A stretch of 64,000 nt of DNA, taken from Ascidia mentula (Eukaryota; Chordata; Ascidiacea; Phlebobranchia; Ascidiidae). Both the position numbers and the translations under genes were made by a program. The stretch is taken from positions 12,772,001 to 12,836,000 of the forward strand of contig OX387203.1 in NCBI GenBank assembly GCA_947561715.1, read 5' to 3'. Positions 11,469 through 22,565 of the stretch are shown one piece after another. Position 1 is the first letter of the stretch. The number at the start of each line of letters is the position of its first letter. The notes beneath the pieces were generated by a model, which searched no databases, was not told where the DNA came from, and worked only from the letters and a program-made list of their open reading frames with translations.

Positions 11469-12314
11469 CTTAATACTGCTCTTCTGGCAAACTTTATTGT
11501 ATTTACGTTTCTCGACGTTTCGGCTATTATGCAACAGCCTTTATCAGGAGGAAGTATCTAAGTCTACCACAGTGGACGATTTGAGGCACATAAACAGAAA
11601 CGCTAAAAAGAAAGAAGAAGTGAAACAACGAAAAAGCGATAAGGGCGAACACACCTGCACAGTATACTTATCACTAACCGCACGGTTTTATCACGGTTTT
11701 TGAAGTGCGTAATGTCTATCGGCATAATTTTTCTCTAGCAAGTGTCGATAAACCGGTGGAAACAGAGTTTGTTTCTTGTCATTGAGTGATGACGCATGCG
11801 TTTTGATGTTTAACGACTCTAAAAACATCCTCTTGTGCCTATCGGACTCACGTTCCAAAATGATCGTTTTTGTAAAGTCCACCGCATGTCCTGATTCGGC
11901 CACATGTTGCGAAAGAGCCGTTTTTTCCTCATGGTTTCTCACGTCCCTTTGGTGCTCTTTTAATCTTGTTCTTAGCGCACGGCCAGTTTCACCAATGTAT
12001 ACGCCGCTGCAACCACCGCAGGGAATACTGTAGACCACACCCCTCGTGTCGAGCTTGTCGTGCATGCGGTCTTTTGGGTGCGATATTAAGGAACGTAGGG
12101 TGACGACCGGATGTTCAAAAACCTGAATATTAAAGTCGCCAAGCAGGCGTTTTAAAGTTTCCGAAAGTTCAGAAACATATGGTAGTACAACTACACCCGC
12201 AGGTTTCCCCTCATCACTTCTTCGCGTCAAACTTCGATTATGCCGGAGAAAAGAACGAGGATAACCGTTAGCAAGAAGGGCTTTATTAACATAACCCACC
12301 TCTTGCTCTCGTTC
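11469..12314 (-). mobile_element. 5'-truncated Penelope-like element 2
   Basis: 846-bp insertion bounded exactly by a 15-bp direct repeat. It retains only the C-terminal coding end (GIY-YIG endonuclease) and the 3' UTR, as expected from incomplete reverse transcription. Its 3' end, read on the minus strand, has a degenerate hammerhead-like core at about 11505-11555 (CTGATAA, a GGCT/AGCC hairpin, GAAACGTCG) and the family end motif GCCAGAAGAGCAG. Confidence 0.9.
11691..12299 (-). CDS. Penelope-like GIY-YIG endonuclease fragment
   Basis: 202-codon open frame inside Penelope-like element 2. It begins within the linker after the reverse transcriptase (VVVLPYVSELSETLKRLLGD) and contains a full GIY-YIG core: GVVYSIPCGGCSGVYIGETG, RTRLKEHQRDV, then ALSQHVAESGHAVDF and a late glutamate-containing helix. 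The frame is uninterrupted and more similar in style to the 60.7-61.3 kb copy than to element 1. The start codon is internal to the truncated element, so it is not a native start. There is no promoter of its own in view, and it is probably not expressed as a functional enzyme. Confidence 0.85.
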   Translation of the reverse strand: MGYVNKALLANGYPRSFLRHNRSLTRRSDEGKPAGVVVLPYVSELSETLKRLLGDFNIQVFEHPVVTLRSLISHPKDRMHDKLDTRGVVYSIPCGGCSGVYIGETGRALRTRLKEHQRDVRNHEEKTALSQHVAESGHAVDFTKTIILERESDRHKRMFLESLNIKTHASSLNDKKQTLFPPVYRHLLEKNYADRHYALQKP

Positions 12315-12474
12315 AGATAACGAGGATTGTTGCTACTTAAAGCAGATACAAACTGTTAACGGATCGTTTAAATCTCGTGTTAAAACATGCAAGATTTCTA
12401 TTGGCAAAAAATAAAGGGGTAACTTTTCGCTGTTACACAGCTTGCTGCACTAAAAATAAAGCAACCAAACATAG

Positions 12475-15400
12475 ATGCTAGAGCCCTATAGAGCCCACTG
12501 TTTCAAAGGAAACCACAGTAACATAGATTTATTATCTAAATTAACCTGTTTAAAATTTGCAGAAGAAAAGTTGCAACAGGCAGTTGATGAAATCAAAAAA
12601 TATCAACTTGAAAATCTGGATCCAGATGTTGTCCCTTACAGTGCAGAGTTGCAAAAGGTTGAAATACCAGAGATTCAACCAACACTGATAAATACTGATA
12701 TTTACAAAGGAATTGATCCTCAAAAGGGAAATGAGTTTCAGCCATCAACAAGCAAGGGGGACAATGATCGATTTGTTGGTAGACACATCAAATTTAAGCA
12801 ACTAGTTTCAAGCTTTAAAGAACACAACCAGCAAGGCATATTTCTAGCTTTTCTTGGACCTGCTGGATGTGGAAAATCCACTCTTTCAAAGAGATTGTGC
12901 AGGCAACTAGGAACAGAAGATCACTTAGTGCTTCATCTTCGGTTCATGTATCTAAACTATGGCGGTAAAGAGCTTACTTTGCAGGAGCTTCTGCTGGATA
13001 ACCAATTCAACCATGCTTCACAGGAAACACTCAGTTTGGTTTTCCAGTGGATGGTAAACAACCCAGAAAAGTGCGCTTTTATTTTTAATGGATTAGATCA
13101 GGCAACTTGGACACTAGAAAACATGACACCTGTAAATGTGAAGTATGGCACTCCCTTGCCAGTACAACAACTTGTTGCTAACCTTTGCAGTAGGCAATTT
13201 TTTCCAAAATCTATTTTGATTTTTACTTCTCGATCCCATTCATTGCTATCAATACCATTAGGACTCCGACCCAAGCCAACGATTTATGTCAGTGATCTTT
13301 CTCCCGAGGATGCAAAGACACTGTTTGATACTTACTCTGGTGATAAATCAAATGAACTGTGGTACAAAATTGGAACTAAATCTCCACAATTGCTTGATTT
13401 ATGCCGCAATCCAATGCTTTTACAGTTTATTGTTTATGCTGGGTTATTTGGTGAGGCACACAGTATTTCCACCATAACTAATGTATTTGATGCCGTTTTG
13501 CAACAACTTGGTCACTCTGAGCATGCAAAAGGAGAGAATTTAGATAACCTCAAACGGCCACTTAGCAAAATGGCATATGAAGGCATGGTTCGTAAAACCG
13601 TTGTGTTCACACGTGAAGACCTTCAAAATGTAGGTTTAGAAGATGTAAAAGTACAGGATGTTGTGTTCAAAATGGCAAAGTTCTCCTGGTTTCCCAGTCG
13701 TAGAGTCTTTGATGGGAGAGATGCTCTCTTCTACTATCTTCATCAAGTTCTGCAGGAAATGTTTGGTGCATACTACATTTCTATGTTCATGTCAGATGAA
13801 GAATTTGATCAAATCGTGAACGATTTAATTAATGAACCCCATTGGACAATGGTTCGTCGTTTTGTGTGTGGCCTTTTGCTCGGACACAAACCAGGTTCGT
13901 GCAGTGCATTGGAAAGTTTGTGCTTTAATGACCATTATTATATTTTTTAATCAAAGCCTCTGGAAGTGAACATAGTAAAACCAGTTCGGAATCTGTTCCT
14001 GTCAGTAGTGCTGTCAGCGGTACGACAATTTCCAAGATGCATAAAATCCGCCAGTACTATATTTACTGGTATTTGTGTATTAAAAATGTGTCTTTGTTGA
14101 TTAGCAATAAACGTAAATATAATAGAAAGAAAATGAAAGATATATGCTATACTATATATTGTGATTAATTATTTTACAGCCTGCAGAGGAGGTTTAAAAT
14201 CTACTTCATCCAAAACATTAGATGGCGCAACAAATTCCAAAGCCAAACAGTCGCCGGAAAATGGTGATAAATATTTTTCAAAGCAGAAAACATAAAATAA
14301 CAACAATCCTTTCTATTTTAAACTGCGCTGCATAAGATATTTGGGAAAAAATACTTCCGTAGACAAGTCAAGTAAGACTTGCTTTTTTCTCGTCTTTCTC
14401 TCTCTCACATGTTTGGCGGAAACTTACATGTGTTTAACTCATTTTCTTGAAAGTAAACCAACACAAACAAATGTTTAGTAGTTTGCACGTCATAGACAAA
14501 GGTTTATTTTTGCAACAAGAAACTTTTTAGTGTCCTACGCCAAATACGTTCCCACCAAACTATATCCGACTTGTCTACATAAGTGTAAGAGAGAGAGACA
14601 AGAAAAAGGCGAGTCTTACCTGACTTGTTTACGTAAGTATTTTTTCCAAAAATTTGATAGTATATCATGTGTTACAGTATGGTTATGCTTGACTTTAAAA
14701 ACTCGGTATATTTGTTTAGTTTCTTTCGGAAAAAAATGTTCCGGTATCGCGAGACTTTTTTCAAGACGTTCAAGGACACACCCAACACATACAGGAAAAG
14801 GTTAAAGCTTTTCGAATTATTAAGTTTTCTTTCCCTGCTTCTCGGCAGTGACATCACAGACAAACTAGGTGTTTCCATTTTTTGGAACCGTTACAGCTTA
14901 GTTGGTAGAACTATGGTTCCTAATGACCAGGGTTAAGTGTTCAAACTGCAGTGCTTTTTTATATCCTGAGCTGCCAGGAAAAGAAGCTTTACCAGGCTTG
15001 GTTGTTATGCCGCTGTTACTTAGTGCTGTAAGCATGCCACAGTAGCCCAATCCATTTGGTGTGTTAATCCAAACATATCATACAGAAACGTCTTATCAAA
15101 TTTAAAAAACCTTGCACATTTTATTTGTTTACTGTATTTTTTGTTTCTCAATTTATCTTTTTGGTTAATTTGGTAAGATGTCACAGTAACCCAGTCTATA
15201 TTGCTTCTTTTTAACTAATGTTTCTACAGCTGGTGGAATCTCCACTGCTGCAGTTGAACTTAAGGCTGCCAGAATACCTCAAATTGACGGTGGTGAGCTA
15301 GGACATGTAAAAAGTAAGTTCTGCCGTATATAGGCACGTTGCCTAATTGTTTTTTACTGAACTATACTATTTTTGTAACACATATATTCAATGGTATTCA

Positions 15401-18400
15401 TTATATCCATTGTTTTACATAAACCTGTGGTTTTGAGCACTGAAAGTAATTGTCAAATGACATGAATATTACAACATTTCACATAGCTTATGAGGTCTCA
15501 TCAGTGCAACTGTTGACTGTGGCACTTGTGCAAGCTTTTACACTAGTGGGCACACTGTTTTCCACCTTGTGGTACATTTCGATCAACGTCGATCCGTTTT
15601 GTATCCTATACTGAGTACGAAACAACAGAGACAATCCATCAATGGAAATCAATGTGTCCACTAGTGCCACTGAGACCTCATACGTTGAAGCAGTGCATGT
15701 AGACCCTGTCTGCAGCACTCAATTATTATGACTTTTTTTTAACATTTTGCCGTTACTGTGCTTAAAGCAGTCAGTAAGAATATTCATAGATCTCAATGGC
15801 TCCAAAATGCCTCCTTTTTATTTGCTTTTGAAATAGACTCCCGATGTGGTTTAAAGCAGTGGTTATCCTGTAAATAGGGCATAGCTGAATTAAATCCCCT
15901 TTTCCCAGTAAAGCAGCATGCACAACTCGAAGAGAAATGTATTTTTGTATAGCAAAAACCTGTTTGCAAAAGGTTAAAACGTATATGCAATCCACCTTAA
16001 AACCACTGGCAAACCCAATATGACATTCGTGTTGTGCATCCCTGCTGTAAAGTCCAAGTGGTAATCCCACAGACAGAGCAGTGGCCTGGAATACCCAGGT
16101 TCTGCTTGGTTAAACCACTGTAACCTAATTTATTTATTGTCAAAATTATCAAGTAAGTCCTTCGCATTGGGTTAACCCTTACGGTGTACATAGGCCTAAG
16201 TGCCATTAAAATGCAGTTATGACCTTGATTGTTTTTTACAGGTGATGGAAGTGATTCTAGTCTAAAAACCTTGCCATCAACCCCAGTCAAGACTGCTTCC
16301 AGTGATCCAGCATCCTCCACACTTAACTATGAGGAACAAAAGCATAGTAGTCAGTAACATAAAAAATTTTTTTTTTTTTTCTCATCTAAACATGAAAAAA
16401 TCACTCTGTTCTGATAATTATAACCAGCTAAGTAATACAAGGCATTTAGGTGTAAAAAGCTTGGACAAAGAAACAATTCCCAAAGTTAAGACGCTGCTGT
16501 TATTTAACATATCTCTTTTGTTGCACTTGTCTGCATTGACAGGCCCTGAACGATTTGCAAAACCATGTTTACAATTTGTTACAGGACGTTGCTTTACATA
16601 AAAAATTTTGCTGTCAAACTTTCACACAGTTTCCACTGCAAGTTACCATTATATTGGGTAATAAACGGGCGTGCGAAATTTTAAATTGCTGAGTAAACAG
16701 TTACGTTAAAAAAAACGGGAATGGAAGTAAAAACACATAGTAGTAGGACAAAATACAAAAAAAGTGGCAACGTTGGAGCCAAATGAGCTAATTACAAACT
16801 ATAGATACATGAAGTATGTATAGCAAAACCGAAGCAAGAGCTGCACCCAACCTACAGCTGCCGCAAAAAGACTTGGGACTTACCAAAATTTTTTACACGT
16901 TTTGAGGTGTGTTGAGCATCACACCATTTAAACCTAATTATTTCACTTAATGGTATATGAATCACAATAAGTAGACAATAGGCAAATAACAACAGTAAGT
17001 AGGCTACATGGTGAAAAATTAAAAGTTCACTGACAGTGCAACCTTTACGACACCATGACAATGCAGTTCGTAAACAATTTTGACAATTTTTAACCGAACG
17101 CGATAAATTTTAACCAATTTTTTCTTTTATTTTGACAAGTCAAAATGAGTCCACGCACTGTTTCGACCTGTGAGGTCTCATCAGTGCAGCTGTTGAGTGG
17201 CACTGTGCTAGCTTTCACACTAGCAGGCACACTAGTCTCCACTTTGTGGTACCTTTCGGTCAACGTCGATCTGCAGGGTACCCTATACTAGGTACCGAAC
17301 AACAGAGACGACGAACCACTGTGGAGCGCACTATGGCCAAACGGAACTGCATGGTAACCGATAGTACAAAAGGCAAAAAAACACCAATGTAATATATGTG
17401 CAAAAAAAGCCATAATCTTGGAAAGCTGCAGACAGGGTGTGTACACGCACTGTTTCGACCTGTAAGGTCTCATCAGTGCAGCTGTTGAGTGGCACTGTGC
17501 TAGCTTTCACACTACATATATTACATTGGTGTTTTTTGCCTTTTGCACTATCGGTTACCAAGCAGTTCCGTTTGGCCATAGTGCGCTCCACAGTGGTTCG
17601 TCGTCTCTGTTGTTCGGTACCTAGTATAGGGTACCCTGCAGATCGACGTTGACCGAAAGGTACCACAAAGTGGAGACTAGTGTGTCTGCTAGTGTGAAAG
17701 CTAGCACAGTGCCACTCAACAGCTGCACTGATGAGACCTTGCAGGTCGAAACAGTGCGTGTACACACCCTGTCTGAAGCTTTCCAATATTATGGCTTTTT
17801 TTGCACATATATCAAAATGAGTTATTTCGCATCTAATATACACAGATTATGTTTGTGGAAAACGCACATTAAAAGTTTAAGTAATTCTCCCATCCAAATA
17901 CACGACTTCTATTTTTGCCTTAAATGTTGATCTTGTTATTTTCAGACAAACGTGCGAAAATGTTGTTGAAGAAACTTTCAAAACACCTGGGAGAAAAAAG
18001 GCCCGCTGGATACGAGTTACGAGGTTAATATTTATTTCCAGTCCGTATGACGCGTGTTTGTAAACGTAACTGTTACATCACAGTAAGTATTGTGATGTCG
18101 CAATTCCATTGTTCTTTAAAAAGAGAATGAAATGAAATAAAAATGTTTAGTTCAGGTTGAAAGTTTTAAAGGAAGGTCGCATAATTTTAGATGGATAAAG
18201 TTTATATTTTCCTTCCAGTAAGTTAAGGTTTTTGTTTTTAATCAATTTGTTGGATGTTGTCCTGTTTAAATCCAATTAAAAGTGAGGAAACCTTGTTTAA
18301 AGTTTGGAATAAAACTTAAAAACCTCCATGTTTGTTTAATAAACTTCTTTCTCTTTTAGATTTCCTCGTAGATTTACAGGAAGTTGACGGAATATCGAGG

Positions 18401-18970
18401 GATGAAATCGCCCTCTCTTGTCCATGGAGGTTTAGTTTAAGCTTTATCCCACTGAAGATTGCAGATGTTTTCGCTCTCGCGGATTTCCTCCCACGGATTC
18501 GAAAACCGGGTTTGTGGCTGGGGTTGGTGGGATGCGAACTTAATTCCGAAACTTTAAAACATGATCTGTGACGCGATTATGAAAATGGGACCCAAGGTTG
18601 GTTTTCACTATTTTGAGAATAAATATTTGTTTAAATCCATGATATTTTTATAAAACTAACTTTTTTAATTTCCGACCAATCTTAATATTTTAAATAGTTG
18701 AGAAATCTCTACCTGAGGAAAAACAACTTCGAACAAAAAGACGTTGGAAATATTTGTCGGATTCTCCCTAAAGTGGATGGAATGTTGGAGCTGAAAGGAT
18801 GCGGATTCGATTCTGAATCTATACAAGTCTTAAGGGAAGAGATTGAAAAACTAGAAAACCCGGTGGGAATTTCGTTTAATTTATATTTACATTAATACAT
18901 GGTTTTGTTAATTTTGATGAAATTATAGGTTTTTGTGTTTTTTTTTCAGCCGAATCTTTGGGGTTTGTAA
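12475..18970 (+). CDS. NLR-type gene: NACHT NTPase with short LRR-like C-terminus
   Basis: Host gene. Exons traced from splice signals: 12475-13894, 14180-14263, 15230-15313, 16242 to about 16346 or 16349, 17946-18023, 18360-18596, 18698-18862, 18950-18970 (stop). The introns up to exon 6 are all phase 1, which supports the chain. Exon 1 encodes the NACHT domain: Walker A GPAGCGKST (residues about 128-136), a Walker B-like FIFNGLDQ (about 202-209, Asn where Asp is usual), the sensor strand ILIFTSRS and the winged-helix region NPMLLQFIVY. Exons 2-4 encode a Ser/Thr-rich linker. Exons 6-7 encode LRR-like repeats (LRNLYLRKNNF, LELKGCGF). NLRs are cytosolic sensors that oligomerise on ATP binding. 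No death or CARD domain precedes the NACHT. The ATG at 12475 follows a TAG that could also be a splice acceptor, so 5' exons may be missing. Exon 6 has a frame break at about 18562. A polyadenylation signal lies near 19048. Confidence 0.85.
14339..14651. mobile_element. Foldback/MITE-like element in NLR intron 2
   Basis: Terminal inverted repeats of about 66 bp: 14341-14406 matches the complement of 14583-14649 (GGAAAAAATACTT, then ACAAGTCA, then GTAAGACT, then a TCTCTC run). No coding capacity lies between the arms. I could not fix a target-site duplication, so the superfamily is unassigned. Confidence 0.65.
15484..15716. mobile_element. Degenerate hammerhead (retrozyme-like) foldback in NLR intron 3
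   Basis: The left arm carries half of a hammerhead core on the minus strand (15491-15506, complement of CTGATGAGACCTCAT). The right arm carries a decayed core on the plus strand ending in the cleavage-side motif CCCTGTCTGCAGC at about 15701-15713. The middle (15540-15640) is a diverged relative of the body of the 17.15-17.81 kb retrozyme, for example CAACGTCGAT and CCTATACT. It is older than that element. No clear target duplication was found. Confidence 0.65.
17140..17150. repeat. Target-site duplication, left copy (retrozyme array)
   Basis: TCAAAATGAGT, repeated exactly at 17812-17822 on the far side of the array. Confidence 0.85.
17152..17191 (-). ncRNA. Partial hammerhead, cut in stem III (retrozyme end)
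   Basis: CTGATGA, the 5-bp stem II (GACCT/AGGTC) and GAAACAGTGCGTG are present, but the 3' half of stem III and the cleavage site are absent because the element ends here. Confidence 0.8.
17425..17482 (-). ncRNA. Hammerhead ribozyme, type I, complete
   Basis: Read on the minus strand: stem I 5' GCUGCA, core CUGAUGA, stem II GACCU/AGGUC with loop UAC, core GAAA, stem III ACAG/CUGU closed by an imperfect GUGUAC-containing loop, cleavage triplet GUC, stem I 3' UGCAGC. All core nucleotides are canonical and stem I pairs over 6 bp. Predicted cleavage falls between 17431 and 17430. Confidence 0.9.
17722..17779 (+). ncRNA. Hammerhead ribozyme, type I, near complete
   Basis: Same design on the plus strand: GCUGCA at 17722-17727, CUGAUGA at 17728-17734, stem II, GAAA, stem III and GUC ending at 17773. 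Stem I 3' is UGAAGC, giving one mismatch against the minus-strand copy. Predicted cleavage is after 17773. Confidence 0.85.
17812..17822. repeat. Target-site duplication, right copy (retrozyme array)
   Basis: Direct repeat of 17140-17150. Confidence 0.85.
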
Positions 18971-19205
18971 ATATTCCTTACTATCATCCGATAAAGACTC
19001 CAGTGGTCCGGATTGAAACAAAACACAAGACTTCGAGAATCAAAAAAAATAAATGGTTTTTACTGTATATAAAATTGCTACGAAATATATAAAGTGAAAT
19101 ATGTCTGGAGCAGAAAGTGAGACGAAAGTTTTATATCAGTTTTCAGAAGACTACCAGGGGTTGTTTATAGAATGTTGTCATGTAGGAACGTAACAGACGG
19201 ATCTG

Positions 19206-19612
19206 CAGGGACCTAACTGCACAATGCATGGCTTCAGGCTCAGCAGCCAAGCGTGTATGGCTTCTGGTCACTTGCGCCGTGCGACTAGCAGTCATGTGCT
19301 GCCCTTCGGACTCGTAAAATCATTGTTATACCGTATCCTATATCACAGACAACAAATAGGGTTATTCACCACCGATGTTAATTCGATTTCGGGTATTAAG
19401 AAGCCGTTAGTCCCGCAATAAAAAATAATTAATTGACGATTCGGAGACATGTATTATTTGATGAAATTTCAAAACGTATTCAACAATATCCGCACAACAT
19501 TATACAAGGTTAGACCCAAATAAAATAACAGACGCGTACGTACGCGACTAATTGAATTACACAATTAAACACAAAAAAATGACGTTTAATCAAACAGTTT
19601 CTCGCGGATGTA
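19206..19612 (-). repeat. Dispersed repeat, inverted copy
   Basis: Two blocks. 19222-19510 is the reverse complement of 21157-21655 (with indels); key words are CAATGCATGGCTTCAGG and TATCCGCACAACATTAT. 19515-19610 is the reverse complement of about 20305-20400 (GAGAAACTG, AACGTCATTTT, ATTAGTCG). On the minus strand the two blocks are contiguous, which suggests the full repeat is at least 400 bp and that the other copies are partial. Confidence 0.7.
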
Positions 19613-20304
19613 CTTCGTCTTGGAATAAAATTAAAACATTACCTGTCGCACTCTGACTTCAAAAATTGAAATATTGGGATCTACCCAAAACTTCAGTTGC
19701 AGACCTAGCGATCACTGTAACTTTCTAATAATACTAAAAAGGCAGTAGCTTTTTACTACAGGGTCAGTCTGGCTTTTGATCAGGAAAAAAAATATTTCGC
19801 CCCAAGGGCATCTTCAGTTCCTTGCAGTAAACACAATAGAAGATATTAAAACTCGACTGAAAAACAACAACAGTAAAGAAAGGGCTAGTGATAAAAACAA
19901 AAACTTCGGCCTCTTGCAATGCAACCGTGCCAAGGCAAAACTCTGAGTTAGCAGCCTTGCATGAAAAGGTAAGAGAATTACGCACACGGTGGAGAAAACA
20001 TTATCAAACGCGGGTACAGATAAGGAACGCACCGACAAGACGAACGGCATAGAGCCACGTTAAAAACACACAGGAAAAACATAGAACCATTAAAACGATT
20101 AAAAGCAATTAAAACGGATCTTAAAAAGCATCAACGTACCCTAGTCAATATCATTTTCGGTATACTAATGGTGGCACCTGTAAGGTGAAGCCACTTTGCC
20201 TCGCACATGTCTAAATCCCGAAAATGTGGTTGTTCAACAAATGTTACATAAAAGCAATCCGCAATGTTCGGTTGATTTGCAAAAATGGACTTGTGACCTA
20301 CAGA

Positions 20305-20790
20305 GAAACTGTTTTATTTAAACGTCATTTTAAGTGTTTAATTGTGCAATTTAATTAGTCGTTTACGCGTCCGTGATTTTATGTGGGTCAATCGCTTCGT
20401 TTCCATTCGCCAGATGGGTTAATCTCGCACAGATGTGTTAATCGGTTTTAGTTTTAATTTTTCATCGACGTTCCTTAAAAATCCGTCCTTAATCGCATTT
20501 TTCTCATTTTCGATAATGTCATAAATACCGCCTCACAGCCTTAAGTTAGTAGATAGAAAACGAGAGACCGAGTAGAGGGAACGAGATTGACCAAATGATA
20601 GACCGAATGACGCGCATAAAAAACATCGTATGTGTATGAAACCAAGGTATGTTTGTTTATCGTTTTGTGTATTTAATTAAAAGGTTGCAAAGGTAGTTTC
20701 TTTGGCAGATGTTCTTAATAGTCTTAGGAGTCAGATAAACGGCAGTGTTTCGTTCTGCACACCTTAGGTCACTGCAGAAATTGGTGACAC
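20305..20790 (+). repeat. Dispersed repeat, direct copy 1 (uninterrupted)
   Basis: Nearly identical to 22306-23250 once the hAT MITE in that copy is removed. It contains a splice-like pair, CCAAG followed by GTATGT at about 20645 and TTTGGCAG at about 20709. The unit may be a duplicated promoter/first exon or an LTR-like unit. No protein is encoded. The shared end word GGAGTCAGATA recurs at about 26050. Confidence 0.7.
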
Positions 20791-21156
20791 CCTTAGACGT
20801 GATATTTGAACACGCAAATTTAAACCTTCTGTAATGAGAACTGCGCAATTGAAACAGCTAAACTGTATTTATTGATATTTTCTGAATTTTATTAACTTAC
20901 GAAACGAGAAATAACCATGTCAAGCAAGTTTTTCAGGTTTGTTCCCTGCAAGATATTTTGGCAGACAGGTACAACGAAGGAAACAAGCACTTGGGTATTT
21001 CGAAAAGGTTTGGTGCATTTTTTATTGCGTTAAAACATAATTAAGCTCAATGCCAAACTGCTTCGAAAAGCATGTTTTGTAAAAATGTAAGTAAATGTTA
21101 AATCTTGTTACGTAACACCTAACCAGCATTTTAATGGTTACGTCATATGTCAACCT

Positions 21157-21665
21157 TATATAATGTTGTGCGGATATTGTTGAATACGTTTTTAAATTTC
21201 GTTAATTGATACATGACTCCGAATCGTCAATTAATTATTTTTATTGCGGGATTAACGGCTTCTTAATACCCGAATTCGAATTAACATTTGTCGTGAATAA
21301 TCCTATTTGTTGTCTGTGATGTAGGATACGGTATAACAATGATTTTAGACTTGTGGTTGTCATGTTTAATTCCAAAACGTAAACCTTTACATTAATTAAT
21401 CAACTTGTCAATAGGAAAAAAACAAGACAAATGCATAAATTACAGAATGGTGTTTTCAGTGAGCAATGACAGGGCTATCGCGCTGACCGCAACGCATTCA
21501 CTCAATGCACGCATTTTTTTCTTCACATTCCGGACAACGCGTCCGAAGAGCAGCACATGGCTGCTAGTCGCACGGCGCAACTGACGCCTCCACTTCGCAA
21601 GTGACCAGAAGCCATACACGCTTGGTTGCTGAGCCTGAAGCCATGCATTGTGCAGTGGGTGAATT
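21157..21665 (+). repeat. Dispersed repeat, partner of 19206-19510
   Basis: Plus-strand copy of the repeat that lies inverted at 19222-19510, slightly longer because of indels. The pair could form a large hairpin of about 2.4 kb. Confidence 0.7.
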
Positions 21666-22305
21666 AAAAATCCACTTAGCGATTTACCCATTAGCTCATT
21701 TTGCACTGGTAACTTTCAATGCGACTAATTTTTTTTATTTTTCTCAGACCGCAGCTTGATGCATCAAACACATTTATTTTCACTGCGTGTCAACAAATTG
21801 CCTTGTGGGAGATTCGTGATTACGGGCAAAACACGAGTTACATTTCACATTGCAACACCTTTTCCCATAAAGCCCGTCACCTAGTGGACTGTATTAAATG
21901 CCAATCCTGGAAATTACTAAAGACATGTTTGATTTTTCACTATTAATTCGAACTTTTGACACATGACAATACTCGAAACTATAATTATTTGTATATTATC
22001 CTCAAGTTCTCTGTCCTTGTTGTTGTTCCGGCGCTTGAATTAAATATCACTTGCTTCATTGCACAAAAACTGAAGCTGTTTGTTACTTAAAAAAAATGTG
22101 AAAAATTACAAACAAATCACCTGACAGGTCATAATAACGCGCGAAATTTATGTAGTAACTTAGGCCTAGGACTTTTAACTGTTGTTTGTTCGAGTATGTC
22201 TACAGATTGCGACAACATTCTACATCGAACTTCAGTGCACGTTCGAATGTTACGGAACACCTGACATTCACCCAACAAACACTTTCGAAGCGGGGGACTT
22301 TCTGC
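21666..22305. other. No gene seen
   Basis: Unique AT-rich spacer between repeat copies. No open frame with family resemblance was found. Confidence 0.5.
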
Positions 22306-22557
22306 AGAGAAACTGTTTTATTTAAACGTTATTTTAAGTGTTTAATTGTGCAATTTAATTAGTCGTCTACGCGTCCGTGATTTTATGTGGGTCAATCGCT
22401 TCGTTTCTATTCGCCAGATGGGTTAATCTCGCACAAATGTGTTAATCGGTTTTAGTTTTAATTTTTCATCGACGTTCCTTAATCGCATTTTTCTCATTTT
22501 CGATAATATTATAAATACCGCCTCACAGCCTTAAGCTAGTAGATAGAAAACGAGAGA

Positions 22558-22565
22558 CCGAGTAG
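22558..22565. repeat. 8-bp target-site duplication, left (hAT MITE)
   Basis: CCGAGTAG, repeated at 23040-23047. The uninterrupted repeat copy has a single CCGAGTAG at about 20568-20575. Confidence 0.9.

Larger units (their letters stand above)
17151..17811. mobile_element. Retrozyme multimer, tandem plus inverted, in NLR intron
   Basis: Non-coding element made of hammerhead-bearing monomers. Monomer 1 runs from 17152 to 17443 on the minus strand (292-bp period). A partial second tandem monomer spans 17444-17512. Then the sequence switches to an inverted, plus-strand monomer at 17513-17811. An 11-bp direct repeat flanks the whole block. Retrozymes are non-autonomous retroelements spread as circular hammerhead RNAs, in animals thought to depend on Penelope-like machinery. 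The 11-bp duplication equals that of Penelope-like element 1 here. The ribozyme cores are nearly perfect, implying recent insertion. Confidence 0.85.
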
